A stretch of DNA of 64,000 nt from Scolanthus callimorphus (lineage: Eukaryota; Cnidaria; Anthozoa; Actiniaria; Edwardsiidae). Below the pieces are notes generated by a model, which was given only the letters and a program-made list of their open reading frames with translations, had not been told where the DNA came from and searched no databases. Positions within the stretch are counted from its first letter, which is position 1. Each line of letters starts with the position of its first letter. This document shows positions 10,562 to 20,968 of this stretch, piece by piece. The DNA is taken from the NCBI GenBank assembly GCA_033964015.1, contig CM066913.1:29848790-29912789 (forward strand), read 5' to 3'. The position numbers and the translations under genes are program-made.

Positions 10562-11115
10562 CTATGATCTCTTGTTATAAAAGCTCTCATTGTTATCCAA
10601 GTCATACAATGTCTGATTAGCTGCTGTGACACTGGACAGAGTACTTGTGCGTGTAGGTGGATTTCTCACATTGTTGCTGCCTGCATACTGATGGTTTGGT
10701 GGCCCATAGGCCCCATACTGACCAGGGTAAACTGATGAATGAGCTGGATAAGGGTGTGCAGGTCCAGGATGGTAAGTGGCGGCAGCAGGTTGATTTTGGG
10801 ATAATGCCATAGCTAGCATCTGCATCCCAGAAGCAATGCCTTCTCCCAGTGAGGCTAGGCATGTGGTCATTTTGCTTATGGACTCCTCTAGAGTTTTGTT
10901 TGACTTATCAAACATTTGAAGCATGTTTTGTTTCACCAGCATGTCCTCTTTCGCATTATTCATAAGCACTTGATCTCTTTGAGCTTGAGACAAGCGTTTT
11001 TCCATGTGACGCCTTTTATTATCTACAAGCTTTGGTATGGCAGAAGGTGGTGAAGCATTCTTTTTATTAGCATTTGTGGAAGATGATTCATCACTGTTGT
11101 CAGTAGAAATGGAAT
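10562..11115 (-). CDS. Terminal coding exon of an unrecognised, probably TE-associated, protein
   Basis: After a good acceptor (TATGTTATAG) the frame reads about 183 residues to a stop at 10562. The first half is Ser/Thr/Asn-rich then strongly helical with coiled-coil character (DNKRRHMEKRLSQAQRDQVL). The end is rich in Pro, Tyr and Gly (YHPGPAHPYPAHSSVYPGQY). Layout and wording resemble C-terminal exons of the Myb/SANT-like accessory proteins of PIF/Harbinger transposons, but I cannot confirm that, and the DNA-binding part is not visible upstream. It lies in the large intron on the same strand as the host gene and does not fit its domain pattern. Confidence 0.5.
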
Positions 11116-12236
11116 CTATAACATAGACAAAAGCAATTTGCACATGAGGGGGGAGGGGGCGGAACTCGCACTAAAAATAAAGTGCAGTTTTATCGTCGGT
11201 AGAAATGAGGAGTAAACAGGGTGTGGCCCACAGCAAATTTACCGGTAATAATATAATGATAGTAATAATAATAGTAAATTGGGTGTGGTCAAAGGAGACA
11301 GCATAGGGTAAAGGAATCAGATGATATCTGACACCCCTAAAAGATAGAACTTGACTGAATTTTTTACATACACTAGGGAATAGGGAGAGCATCCCCGTAT
11401 ATTCTCCCCCGCGATATGTATGGGCTAGGTGGGCTCAACGTTCTACCACCCGGGCCTTATTAACAGGGTAAACAAGCTCCAATTACATGATCGAGGCAAC
11501 TTCCGGCCAGGGCTGACCAGGCAAACCAGGCTTGAATTTTTGAGTAACCGGAAAACGCACGAGATTACAAAAAAGCGACTTAGCCTTCTTCGGCTATCCG
11601 TCTCTTCCAGAACTCTTTGCCACATTTGTAAATGTCATGGCAGTTCTAGTCAACCGGAAACACAAAACATTTACATACTTGGAAGCTAAGCTATATCTAG
11701 ACTGTTTCCCTCCCATAGTTATTTAGAGGCAGTGTAATAACTAAATTACACTTTAATGAGCATGACGTCTACAAAATACTAGTATCACTTCAAACCAGAC
11801 CCTGAAAAGTGCACATAATAAGTAAGAAAAGAAAGTAATTTTAAAGAAAGAACTGAAGAAGATCGACTAACACTTTGTCGATGGATCGGAGCATTGAATA
11901 TGAAACGAAAACATAGATTTTGTTCACTTGCATTTTCTGTTCATGGTCCATCTATGATAAACATTCACTTAGAAGTTCGTTTCTGTGGACGGTGACAGAC
12001 GGTGGACATATACAAATTAACGCAACCATAATTGACACCAATACACATCAGTTAGCATCGAATACTTGATATCGGTTGATTCTAGATGGCTTTTCTTTTT
12101 AGAAAAACAAGTCTTTATCAAAAGAGAAATGGAAGGCCAGACAATTCGCCACTTTCGAAAACAGGACGGGTTTTCAACCCCTACATTTTCAAATGTCGTA
12201 AGGGACGCCTTCGATAGAGCTTGATTTTCTTACAGA
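11116..12236. other. Spacer without recognised gene
   Basis: Contains an ATAATAATA-rich stretch near 11250-11280 and short frames on both strands. No domain, RNA gene or delimited repeat was identified. Confidence 0.4.
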
Positions 12237-12475
12237 AATCATTAAAACGTAATCAAGATTTCGAAAACTGCTCTCCGTAACTAGAGATGTTGGCGTTCTG
12301 GAGGGCTTCTCACCCCGTCTGGTTAAAATTCATAAAACTCCCCGAAAATAATTACTGAGATCCTTAAAACTGCATTTTGGTAGTAGGCATAGATAGTACT
12401 TTCTGTGATATAAATATCAGGACAGGTTTGTTCCGAACCCGAAATCGAGTGGCCCGTTCTTACAGAGACAACCTC
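12237..12475 (+). repeat. Dispersed repeat, second copy at ~41527-41850
   Basis: The ~175-base core from CCCGAAAATAATTACTGAGA through GTTCCGAACCCGAAATCGAG to CGTTCTTACAGAGACA is almost identical to 41710-41850 in the same orientation. It encodes nothing obvious. Both copies stop matching shortly after the CAGAGACA-CCTCTT segment. Confidence 0.75.
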
Positions 12476-12479
12476 TTAA

Positions 12480-13403
12480 GATCTTTTGGGCATGTAGAAA
12501 GAAAGAAGATTCGAGAAGCAACACAGGTAAGAAAGGAATGAAGAACAAAAAATTGCTTAGAAAAGAAGTAGGCAAATTAGTGGAAAAAACACGGTCATGG
12601 TAAAGGTTGGAAAGGGATGAACACATATTTAAAAGAAGTACTATCTGAGAAAGAAGGGGGTGAGTGTCGTCATCGAGGAGTTAAGCATCGAGTGACCGCT
12701 AAAGCTGCAAAGCTAAGAAGATATGAACATAGGATCACCCAGTACAGGCAAAACCGAATGTTGAAGTATGATAAGAAGAAGCTCTATCAGGAGTTTGGTA
12801 AAACGATGGAGAATACCTTAACAGCAAATCCCTAAGAAAGCTGTTGCTTTTGGAGCAACATTCAGGATAACCCAACAGAGCATAATCGACAGGCTAATTA
12901 GTTAACTGATGTAAAAGGAGATCACAGTGATTAATGTAGCGTATGCGAAGCAGCAGATGAAGAAGGTGGCTAACTAGAAAGGGCCTGGGCCAGATGGGCT
13001 TTACATCACTAAACTGTTTCTTCGCAGAGCAACTTAATACGATCTTGGAGGCTGGCTCTGTACCGCAATGGATGAACAAAGAAAGAGCTATCATGTGCGA
13101 GAAAATCCCTCAATGTGGGACAATTTCGGTCCTATAACATGTTAACCGATAATGTGGAAATTGCCTAGCGGAATGCTCTCAGAGAAATTTACAACGGCCT
13201 TGAGCTTTTTCGTGGGCTTTTTTTGTGTAGAGAACTGTGTTCGGGTGGAGGAAGGCCGGCCTGGCGAGCTATGTACAAACGATCACGAATCCACTCCTGA
13301 TGGCAGCCGTGAAAGAAGGACTAGCTATCAAAGAGAATGCTGAGACCTCAAGGCAGCTTAAGGAAAGAAAGAGGATAATCAGAGCACAAGGATGCAAGAG
13401 CAA
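12480..13403 (+). pseudogene. Degenerate non-LTR retrotransposon reverse transcriptase
   Basis: Decayed LINE RT read across several frames: KLRRYEHRITQYRQNRM and YDKKKLYQEF (12690-12800), a KGPGPDG fragment near 12985 (RT motif equivalent to WKxPGxDG), a GPITC...MWKLPSGMLSEK fragment near 13125-13185 (equivalent to NYRPITCLP), and AETSRQLKERKRIIRAQGCK up to ~13400. Many frameshifts and stops separate the pieces. The fragment abuts the truncated end of the minus-strand BEL/Pao copy with no spacer at ~13403. The clade is not certain. Confidence 0.65.
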
Positions 13404-14250
13404 GCACCTTTTCGTTCGCTGTATTAGGGCTTTCCGGTATCAATGGCTGAGCCTTATTTTTTAGGCCATCATTAGAGTAGATCCATTCCTTTATTTTAAA
13501 TCCTCCTTCCCTCAATATTTCTTCCATCTGAGCGGTAAGAACTTTTGCGTTACGCATAGTATTAACACTCTCTAGTATATCATCCACATATGTGTTTTTT
13601 ATGATTACGCTAGAAGCTTGTGGGAACTGTTGTGACAATTCGGCTGTTTTTCGGAGGGCCACTATAGCAATGGTTCCTGAGGGTTTGTCACCAAAGGAAA
13701 CTCTTTGTATGATGTAGGTGTCGGGTGGGCGCGTGATATCCATGTCTCTCCATAAGAAGCGGTGTATATGCTGTTCTATTATTCCTGTCTTCACTGTATG
13801 GTACATTTTCTTGATGTCACCAATTACCGCTACCTCATTTTCTCTAAATCTGATGAGTATTCCAAGTAGACTATTCAGTAAATCTGGTCCTTTAGCACAG
13901 TAGTCATTGAGAGCGTGTCCCATGTACTTTGCGCTACTATTGAAAACTATGCGACAAGGAGTGGACTTTGAATCTGGCTTTAACACTTCATGGTGTGATA
14001 TATAATGGATCGGACCTTTGTAGTCTTTGATCTCATTTTCTGTGAGTTTTCTTGCTACTTCTCTCTCTATCATATCGTTGATTTGTCGTCGATAGGTTTC
14101 AGCGTGATTCATATTCTTGAATAATCTTTTTTCTGTTGATATTAGCATGCCCATTGCCATCTTCCGGTTGTCGGGTAGATCTCGTGGATCCTTAATCCAA
14201 GGGTACTCTGCGATCCATACTTTCTTTTGTTTATCATATTTAAGATGATA
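13404..14250 (-). pseudogene. BEL/Pao Pao peptidase/reverse transcriptase region
   Basis: From KVWIAEYPWIKDPRDLPDNR to ANEKVL. It contains RIVFNSSAKYMGHALNDYCA, GDIKKMYHTV and FGDKPSGTIA, with the RT catalytic box as YVDD in NTYVDDILES. Unlike the plus-strand copy, this stretch is open without stops and keeps the segment after YVDD. It is truncated at ~13404, so the thumb, RNase H and integrase are missing. Confidence 0.85.
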
Positions 14251-15096
14251 ATTCCTTAGCCTCTTTGATAGTGCACATTTGGGTTCCAAGGGAACACTTT
14301 CCACATTTGCATCCGCCGCACAGAGGGGTGCAGCTAATTCCAAGGTTTTCAATGTTATAAAAATCTTCGATACTGGTGAATTTGACGTGGTTAACTTGCC
14401 CAGTAATAAGATTCAGTTCATTTACTCCTTTAATCGATGGGTGTGTACCTCCAACGCATGTCCCGAATCTGTTTTTAAGTACAAGGAAGTGCTCGATATT
14501 ACGCTCCTTTTCAGGATGAAATGCTGCATATTCATATCCGATCAGCACATCCACTTTCCCTATCGGTCTCGTCAGTTCTTCTGATGGTATATCTTTGAAC
14601 GAGTGCGTTAATTCATCGATGTTGACTGCTTTGATATCACTTGTGATTTTATCAATGCCATAGACGTCAAAGTACACCGTGGTACCTTGTTTATCGATCA
14701 GCGGAAGCTTATACTTATAAGAGACTATGCGCTCGTTTTCTCCTCCCACTTTTACTATAGACAATTCTACTTTGATGCCTGTTAGTTTTTCCTCCTTTTC
14801 TTTCGCATTAGTAATGAAGCATAAAGAAGCACCGTTGTCCCACATGACATTTACGCAACCCTTATAAGTTTTTATACTTTGCACTTGCAGGAGACATGAG
14901 TCCAGTGTGTTGTTATTAGACACACTTGCAGTGCCTGACACGGCAGTAGGTTTCTTATCCTCTGATTTTTCTTCTCTGTGTAGAGATTTATGATGTTTCT
15001 GTTTGCAGTCGTTCATACCGCAAGGTTTTTTATTCCTGCACTCTGAAATTCTATGGCCCTGTTTGAGACAAGACCAACAGGCACGCTTAGCCTTAA
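14240..15096 (-). pseudogene. BEL/Pao gag zinc knuckle and aspartic protease region
   Basis: From the insertion junction the frame reads KAKRACWSCLKQGHRISECR, with a CCHC zinc knuckle (CWSCLKQGHRISEC) and a second Cys/His cluster, then a retropepsin-like region: VMWDNGASLCFI holds the catalytic Asp (D-N-G-A variant of DTGA). IGYEYAAFHPEKERNIEHFL and CGGCKCGKCSLGTQMC follow. The frame is continuous down to ~14240, where it overlaps the RT frame starting at 14352 in another phase, so one small frameshift lies near 14250. An open frame extending upstream of 15096 into the inverted repeat is an artefact of the insertion. Confidence 0.83.
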
Positions 15097-15915
15097 GAGC
15101 GAATGCACACAAAAATCGAGCAAAATCGAAGAATCGTGGCCACAACTCAAAATCTAAACTACCCGTTTTTTACGTTTATATGAAGATTTTTGTGAGATTA
15201 AAAAGGCTATGGGGTTTATTTTTATAATCAGATTGAATTTTGCGAGAAAATAGAGATTTTCGGTTTCGACGGTTTGAGGCCTCAAATTAGGGCAAAATTT
15301 ATTGATCTACAAAACTGCTTCGCGACGGCCAAATAAACTCTTTACGGAGGATTTAATACTTAATTCAGCAAAACCGAATAGTTGACAGTAATCTAGAAGG
15401 AATTCCGGATTAAATAGGGATTTCGTGACAGTCTTCAAGGGCATTCTTTAGCGGGCACTTGACAACAAGGTGATTTACTGGCAAAATTAAACTCGAATTC
15501 TACATAAGGGGCCATTCTTCAAATAGCCCCAAAATCTGGTTTTGAGCTCTAGGGATGTCATATTTCAACATTTCAGGTATGATCAACATGGTTTTTGAGC
15601 GAGCGCCTCAGACTAGGTCGACCAATTTGGTCAATTTCCTGCAATTTGCTCCTTCGATAGTTTAGTTGACCCCGATCAAATTACTTTATCAGCGTAAACA
15701 AAGACATCGATCGGCCCAGAAATGGGACGATATGTATTACTTTCGACCGTATTTGCTCAAAAGTCAGGCTTACCTTGATAAAGAGTTGGATTTCCGACCA
15801 AAAATCTGCCTCTTGGGTGCATTGGCGTATTCTCAAAACTCCGTTCGATGCGGGGCTTTCTAGGCTGAATCTGCTAGTTGTCAAATCCATCGATAACAAT
15901 GCAAAGGAAACAGGA
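15097..15915 (+). repeat. Left terminal inverted repeat of the 14.1 kb element
   Basis: Pairs with ~28425-29243. The outer ~760 bases align well (landmarks TTGAGGCCTCAAATTAGGGC, GGGGCCATTCTTCAAATAGC), and similarity fades at ~15860-15915. It holds only short frames shared by both arms. Confidence 0.8.
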
Positions 15916-18624
15916 TTATACAACAAATCTGAATTCAGATAGCTTCAGAATTGTCTAAATGCCGTAAATAATGATTTGCATTCATATTTGGCACTCTTTT
16001 GATCGATGAAATTCACAACATCGGGAACATTGAAAACTCGAGGTCAAGGTACGTCCGGAGGAGCCGCTAAGTGTTGCGTTACATCACGCAATATTAATAC
16101 TTTCGGTAAATGAATTCCCGGGGTTCGCGATGTCACCAAGCCAGGCTTTTCATATGTGGGGGGACGACTGTTCGAGCTGCCCAAATAATTGTTTTTCGTT
16201 CTTTGCATTTATTTCAAAACAACGAAACAGCGAATTTTGCAAGGGGCGCGGACGCCATTCATGATAAACACGGCGCGGCGATGTGTTTACAGCAGCGTGC
16301 CTTCGGCGCGCTGCTTTACTTTAATGATTTTATGCCAAAATGTTAGGGACCGTTAGCAGTCTAAAACATGTATATCAATTCATTATATTCTATATTAGTT
16401 CCTCCTTAAAACTATAAAAATATTCCATCAGTTTGACAGAGGGAGAGTATCTAGCGTTCCCCGAGTAGGAGAGGTCACGTCATCTGGTGTAAGGCCGAGG
16501 AGGCTGTATGGGGTGTGCCCTGAAATACCACTTGCGACCCGTGCGGAGTTTAACAGAGAAATTACATGACCGAAAAATTTCTTATCGGGGGGACAACCGA
16601 TCGCAAATCGAGCCCTAAATCCTGCCCAAGTTGCCAGATCAATATTCTCAGCGAGGGACGCCAGTGGACAGCGCCTCTTCTCCAGTGGGGAAACAGGTAG
16701 CAATCTTTTTTTCCCGCCAAGAAGGCATCATCGGGTGCGGAGGATTCAATGGAAGCTACTGTGGAATTTTACGGATTGCGCAACTCGGCTGAAACAACTC
16801 TTTTGCTATCAGTATGCTGCGAAAAATATGCGCCACGTTGGATATTGACACTGCAGATTTTAGTTTCCCTGCTAAAAGAGGCCTCTGCTAGCTGGGAAGT
16901 TTTTAGTATACGTCTAGGAGAAAAGCCCCATGTAGATAGACTTGGAGACTTTTTGAAGCAGTGTAGCTGCTGTAAAAGGTAAAAACAGTAAAGCCGAAAC
17001 ATCATGTTTTTCATATAGCGAAATTGACTCAATTCGACTAAATTGAGTGAATTCAAAGAAATATGGTTTGTTTCGCGGAAGCGTAATTCCACACCAGTAT
17101 ATTGATGTCCGTGGGAATATAACTTTCGAATACGTCTTCCAGCGTGCTAGCGTGAATGCCTTAGGGTATAAAATTCACCCAACTGCTATATCTTATAGGG
17201 GTGTCCAAAGAGTATGCTATCCCTTACAGGGGGTCTCACGCCAAAGGTGACGCGAGAAATTCAGCGACAACAAGAACCGCAATAACATTAGGATTTTCTA
17301 AGCCCAATTTGCTATCTCTTAGGGGTAAAATTCACTGATGACCACATCCAATTTGCTAATCCCTTAGGGGTTAAAATCAAGATTTTCCCGACGAGCATCC
17401 CCATCCCCCCGGGATTTCAAATAGTTATTCATTTCAAGATTGTGAGATTCGTTTAGTAATAGATGATGAAATACTTGTTGTAGGTTTTTAGATCATGAAC
17501 TCAAATGCATTGCACCCCGGTTCCCTTCCTGAATAGTTTCTAGGAAATACTATGGAACTCGGACGCAACCGCGGGACGTATGCGACTTTTACGGGCTTCC
17601 TGTGGTGCAACTAACAATGCAAATGCGTGCCATATACTTGTATAGATTCCATTAAACGTTTCTGGCTTGTTTCTGACTTGTTTCAAACGACCTGTTCTAT
17701 TTTCCAAAACTGAGTACACTGATTAAACTACAAACGTTTCACAAAAAATAGATAACAGTATTTGGCAAAAATAGGCCCACTATGTGTGCATGTGGCTCTG
17801 CACATAGCAGAAATGCATTATTGGAACAACAACAACATAGTACAGCACAGGAAACCCACAACATAATACAACACAGCACACACGGTTACAAATTAATTAC
17901 TTATTAGTAATTATTATAAATTACTCCACAAGTCTATAATTTTGTTTACACAACCGATCGCACGGGAGTATCTATAAAACGAACAATATTGCAAGCCGGC
18001 ATTTTTAAGGTGACTCCACGAAAGTCCAAGCACATTTTCTGTAAACATTTTCACATAGAGGACGCGTGATGTTGGGAGAGACACGAGAACGTTGTAAAAT
18101 CAAGAGCCGCAGGCAATAGACTAGCTTATTTTGATCTTTATTAGCGGTAATACTTTTTATTTATATCTCAGCTACAGCAGACCCTACAGCAGATTTTGCT
18201 GCAATTTGTTGCTTTCTACAAAATCTCAATTTTGGTTTCGCCAAATTGGTTACGATTTTCCAAATATCTGAGGCAATTAAATTCAACACCAATTTTGAAA
18301 TTTCGTGCAAAACTGATAGCTTTTTTTTTTAGTCTAGATGTCTGAAGTGGAAAAAAAAATTACTGAAAGTATTAACGCTAATAAAGATCGAAATGTGCTA
18401 AACTATTGCTAAATAATACCTTTCGTGGAGACAACTTAAAATGTTGAAGGACTATGAATGGGAGACATTTAAGGAACATATTATTTAATACTAACATATT
18501 TTTTGACAATAACTTGAACTATAACCTGAACTATAACTTGAACTATAACTGTATTGTAACAACCTTTGACGTATTACTTTTGAAACCGTAACTTAGGCAT
18601 GAGCGTTCCTACAAGCCTTCTTCG
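15916..18624. other. Non-coding stretch between left TIR and the RPA-like gene
   Basis: 2.7 kb with no recognised gene. It includes a fragment of the TGCTAGCAGAGGCCTC repeat (16868-16905), a set of diverged short repeats around TTGCTATCTCTTAGGGGT (17175-17370) and CA-rich microsatellite-like sequence (17820-17885). A 91-residue minus-strand frame at 16428-16703 has plausible composition but no domain I can name. The 3' end of the Helentron should lie somewhere here. Confidence 0.4.
17175..17370 (+). repeat. Diverged direct repeats with core TGCTATCYCTTAGGGGT
   Basis: Four spaced copies: TGCTATATCTTATAGGGGTG, TGCTATCCCTTACAGGGGG, TGCTATCTCTTAGGGGTAAA, TGCTAATCCCTTAGGGGTTA, at spacings of about 40-110 bases. 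They may be a decayed minisatellite or sub-terminal repeats. Confidence 0.5.
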
Positions 18625-19647
18625 TTAAAGGAACTGCGTGACTATCTTCGCATATTTATCTACAAGAAGTTTCTGCTTTTCAGCTTTTAGCAAGGCAAGT
18701 TTGATGTCATTATCTGACATCTGTTCCAGTTCTGCCTGGGCACCATTTAGTGTAAAAAAAACTTTGCAAAGCATCATTGAATGCAGAGTATGACATGATT
18801 TTTTGGTCAATCTTAATAGACAATTTGCAGACAAGTTTTGGTTTCAGAGTTTCAGCCAGTATTGTTGTTTTGCATCCTTTGCAACAAATTATTTCTTGAT
18901 CTCCAGTTGGTTCGTTATTGGTGGCGTTGCATAATGGACAAGATGGGTTGCGAATCAGGTCTATTCCTATTATTTTGCCCTCAATGACAGAGTCTTGGAA
19001 GTCGGCGATGCATACATCTGTGTCATCTACATGAATGACGTCGTCAATTAGTTGGATAATTGTGTATTCATTGGTGTTAATGTACTGTTTGTCATTGAAT
19101 ACTTTAACCTTGATGTTCTTCAGATGATATGACTTGCCTCTTTCTATCTTATCAATAGCAGACTCCCAAAGTTCTAGCCTAAGTGAAGCTGTCCCATCTG
19201 TTACTGTGCAATCAGTTTTAAAGCATGTGTTCCCTCGTACAATAATCTTCTGCCTTTGCTCTGTTTTAGTAAGCACTTTAACTTTAACGTCAACTGTGTC
19301 CATTGGTGATAATGAAGGTATTTGACTCAGGCTGACGAGGTTATTTTCAAAAACAGGGTCATAGGCAAAGTCTACAGGTGCAGACATAAGCTTTGACTTC
19401 TTTTTTAAGGTAAATTCCAGTTTCGTAGCATTTCTTTTATTGGGACTCAATTGTCCATCACGCAGTTGTACTGACTTGTGGTGTTGATGGTAGTTGAGCA
19501 GGTCCCTTCTCTTATCAGGCGAATAACATACCACAGGATAGCAATCATCTGCTGAAGTCTGTAGTTTGAAATTGAAGTAAGATGTCTTGAATTCATTGTG
19601 GGCTTCTTTTACTCCTGATAACTGATGTACATATCCAGTGATAGTAG
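18625..19647 (-). CDS. Helentron RPA-like single-strand DNA-binding protein, exon 2 (one frameshift)
   Basis: From a TTTTTAG acceptor the frame reads ATITGYVHQLSG and continues as an RPA70-like protein: OB-fold segments (VDVKVKVLTKTEQRQKIIVR, LRLELWESAI) and a zinc-binding region (CPLCNATNN...IICCKGC). RPA-like proteins accompany Helentron/plant Helitron Rep-helicases and probably coat single-stranded transposition intermediates. A run of eight T (plus-strand A8 near 18756) marks a one-base slip. After it, the true frame ends ...AELEQMSDNDIKLALLK...VTQFL with a stop at 18625, and the other frame stops early. Phase joins exon 1 (20838-20604) to complete an Ala codon. Confidence 0.78.
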
Positions 19648-19775
19648 CTAAAAATAAATATACAAGTGTAGCATTAGAACACATAAAATGAAAGAGTAAA
19701 TAGAACGAAAACCTGTTTTATTTAAATTTTAAAAAGCAATTCCTTTGCAATACCAGTGGGATTGCAAGTGCTTAA

Positions 19776-20460
19776 ACACAAGGTTCTGCTATAAAAGGAA
19801 TATCTCCTCCCAGCCCCGTCCTTGAGAACAATCAGTTAACAATTAGCTGCCAAAGACTCAACATGTCAGAACATTGCTTTGAGTGCTAAATTCAAAATTT
19901 GATAATCAAATCAAAAATAAATATCTTACCTAAAATCTTTCAGGGCTCGAAATTGAGAAAAATTTGAGCTGAAATTTTAGGCCTAATCCTCAAAAATTTA
20001 GCACAGGATCCCTTATTTAATTGATTTTTTTTTTGGCTACCTTTCAGGCGCAATTTTATGCCTAAGTGAAAATTTTTAGGCATAAAGTGAAATTTTTTAG
20101 GCATATTTACACCTGTATCAGGTGCAATTTTAAGCCCTGTGTTTCTAATCATCGTAAAATAATTTTATACCAAGCTGTGTGCTCTCTAAAATATGAGCAT
20201 TTTCATCACAGTGCGAGAATAATTTATGCAGATATGTTAGAATATTGATAGCATGAAATTTAAAAATTTCTACCTTTAACGTGAGTAAACAGCAAATAAC
20301 TAAGTTTTCTAAACAGCAATGCCTTGTTATCTGTGCAAAAATGATTTTATTTAAGAGACTGATACATTTGTGACTTCTTGCATGTCAGTGTTCTGATTAT
20401 AATTGTAAATTTGCATGTGAAAGTGGGAGGAGCTATTCCTTTTATAGCGGAACCTTGTGT
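19776..20460. mobile_element. TTAA-flanked foldback MITE in the RPA intron
   Basis: Ends ACACAAGGTTCTGCTATAAA and its inverse (TTTATAGCGGAACCTTGTGT) lie between TTAA copies at 19772-19775 and 20461-20464, 685 bases overall. The interior is AT-rich with repeats of TTTAGGCATAAAGTGAAA-type sequence. It occupies nearly all of the 956-base intron between exons 20604-20838 and 18625-19647. No coding capacity. Confidence 0.78.
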
Positions 20461-20603
20461 TTAAAAAACAGCGTAGTCAGATGTACTCATAATATTAATA
20501 AATTATTCATAGGGTTGGCTTACAATCCCTGCTCTCCAAGTAGTTTGGTGATACCACCTGTAACCCCTGATACAACACTGAATACTAATTAAAGCAGGCT
20601 TAC

Positions 20604-20838
20604 CTTCATTACTTGCAGCATTGGAGGTAGTGGATGAAGCTTTGGGTGTAGAAGTTAGAATGCTGGGTGAAGTTGGAATGCTGGGTGAAGTTGGAATGCT
20701 GGGTGAAGTCGGCATGCTGGGTGAAGTCGGAATGCTGGGTGAAGTCGGAATGCTGGGTGAAGTCGGAATGCTGGGTGAAGTCGGAATGCCAGGTGTAGAA
20801 GTGTTGGATGGAGATGTTGTCTTCTGAGATGTTGCCAT
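20604..20838 (-). CDS. Helentron RPA-like protein, exon 1 with hexapeptide repeat
   Basis: Starts ATG at 20838 (MATSQKTTSPSNTST) and consists mostly of the hexapeptide repeat TSPSIP, about eight copies, ending TSNAASNE before a GAAG/GTAAGC donor. The repeat gives a disordered Pro/Ser/Thr linker ahead of the OB folds. The DNA unit is 18 bases. Copy number is likely variable between element copies. Confidence 0.7.
20660..20790. repeat. 18-bp tandem repeat encoding TSPSIP
   Basis: Plus-strand unit GAAGTCGGAATGCTGGGT repeated about seven times with few changes (T/C at the fifth base, one ATG/CATG variant). Because the unit is a multiple of three, length changes keep the frame. Confidence 0.88.
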
Positions 20839-20968
20839 ATCTTGTTACTACAATGTGATAATGAGACATGGAACCTATTACAATTTGTTATTAAACTTCA
20901 TGTGACAGTCATTTTAATTTTTTAAAACATCTAAAACATGAGTCATAAACATAATGATAAATGTAGAC

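Larger units (their letters stand above)
13404..15096 (-). mobile_element. BEL/Pao minus-strand copy, 3' segment (pol part), split and truncated
   Basis: Continuation of the element that begins with the LTR at 31041-30698. The segment resumes right after the insertion at 15097-29243 and runs into pol. It breaks off at ~13404 within the RT connection region (…NTANEKVL), where the degenerate LINE begins, so integrase and 3' LTR are absent. It is complementary in content to the plus-strand copy, which lacks the 5' half. Confidence 0.88.

Noticed and set aside
15003..15227. Plus-strand frame crossing the left TIR boundary
   Set aside because: It spans an insertion junction and has no recognisable domain.
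20621..20869. Plus-strand MLGEVG repeat frame and minus-strand HSDFTQ repeat frame
   Set aside because: Shadows of the 18-bp tandem repeat; the TSPSIP frame has a donor site whose phase joins the RPA exon, the others do not.
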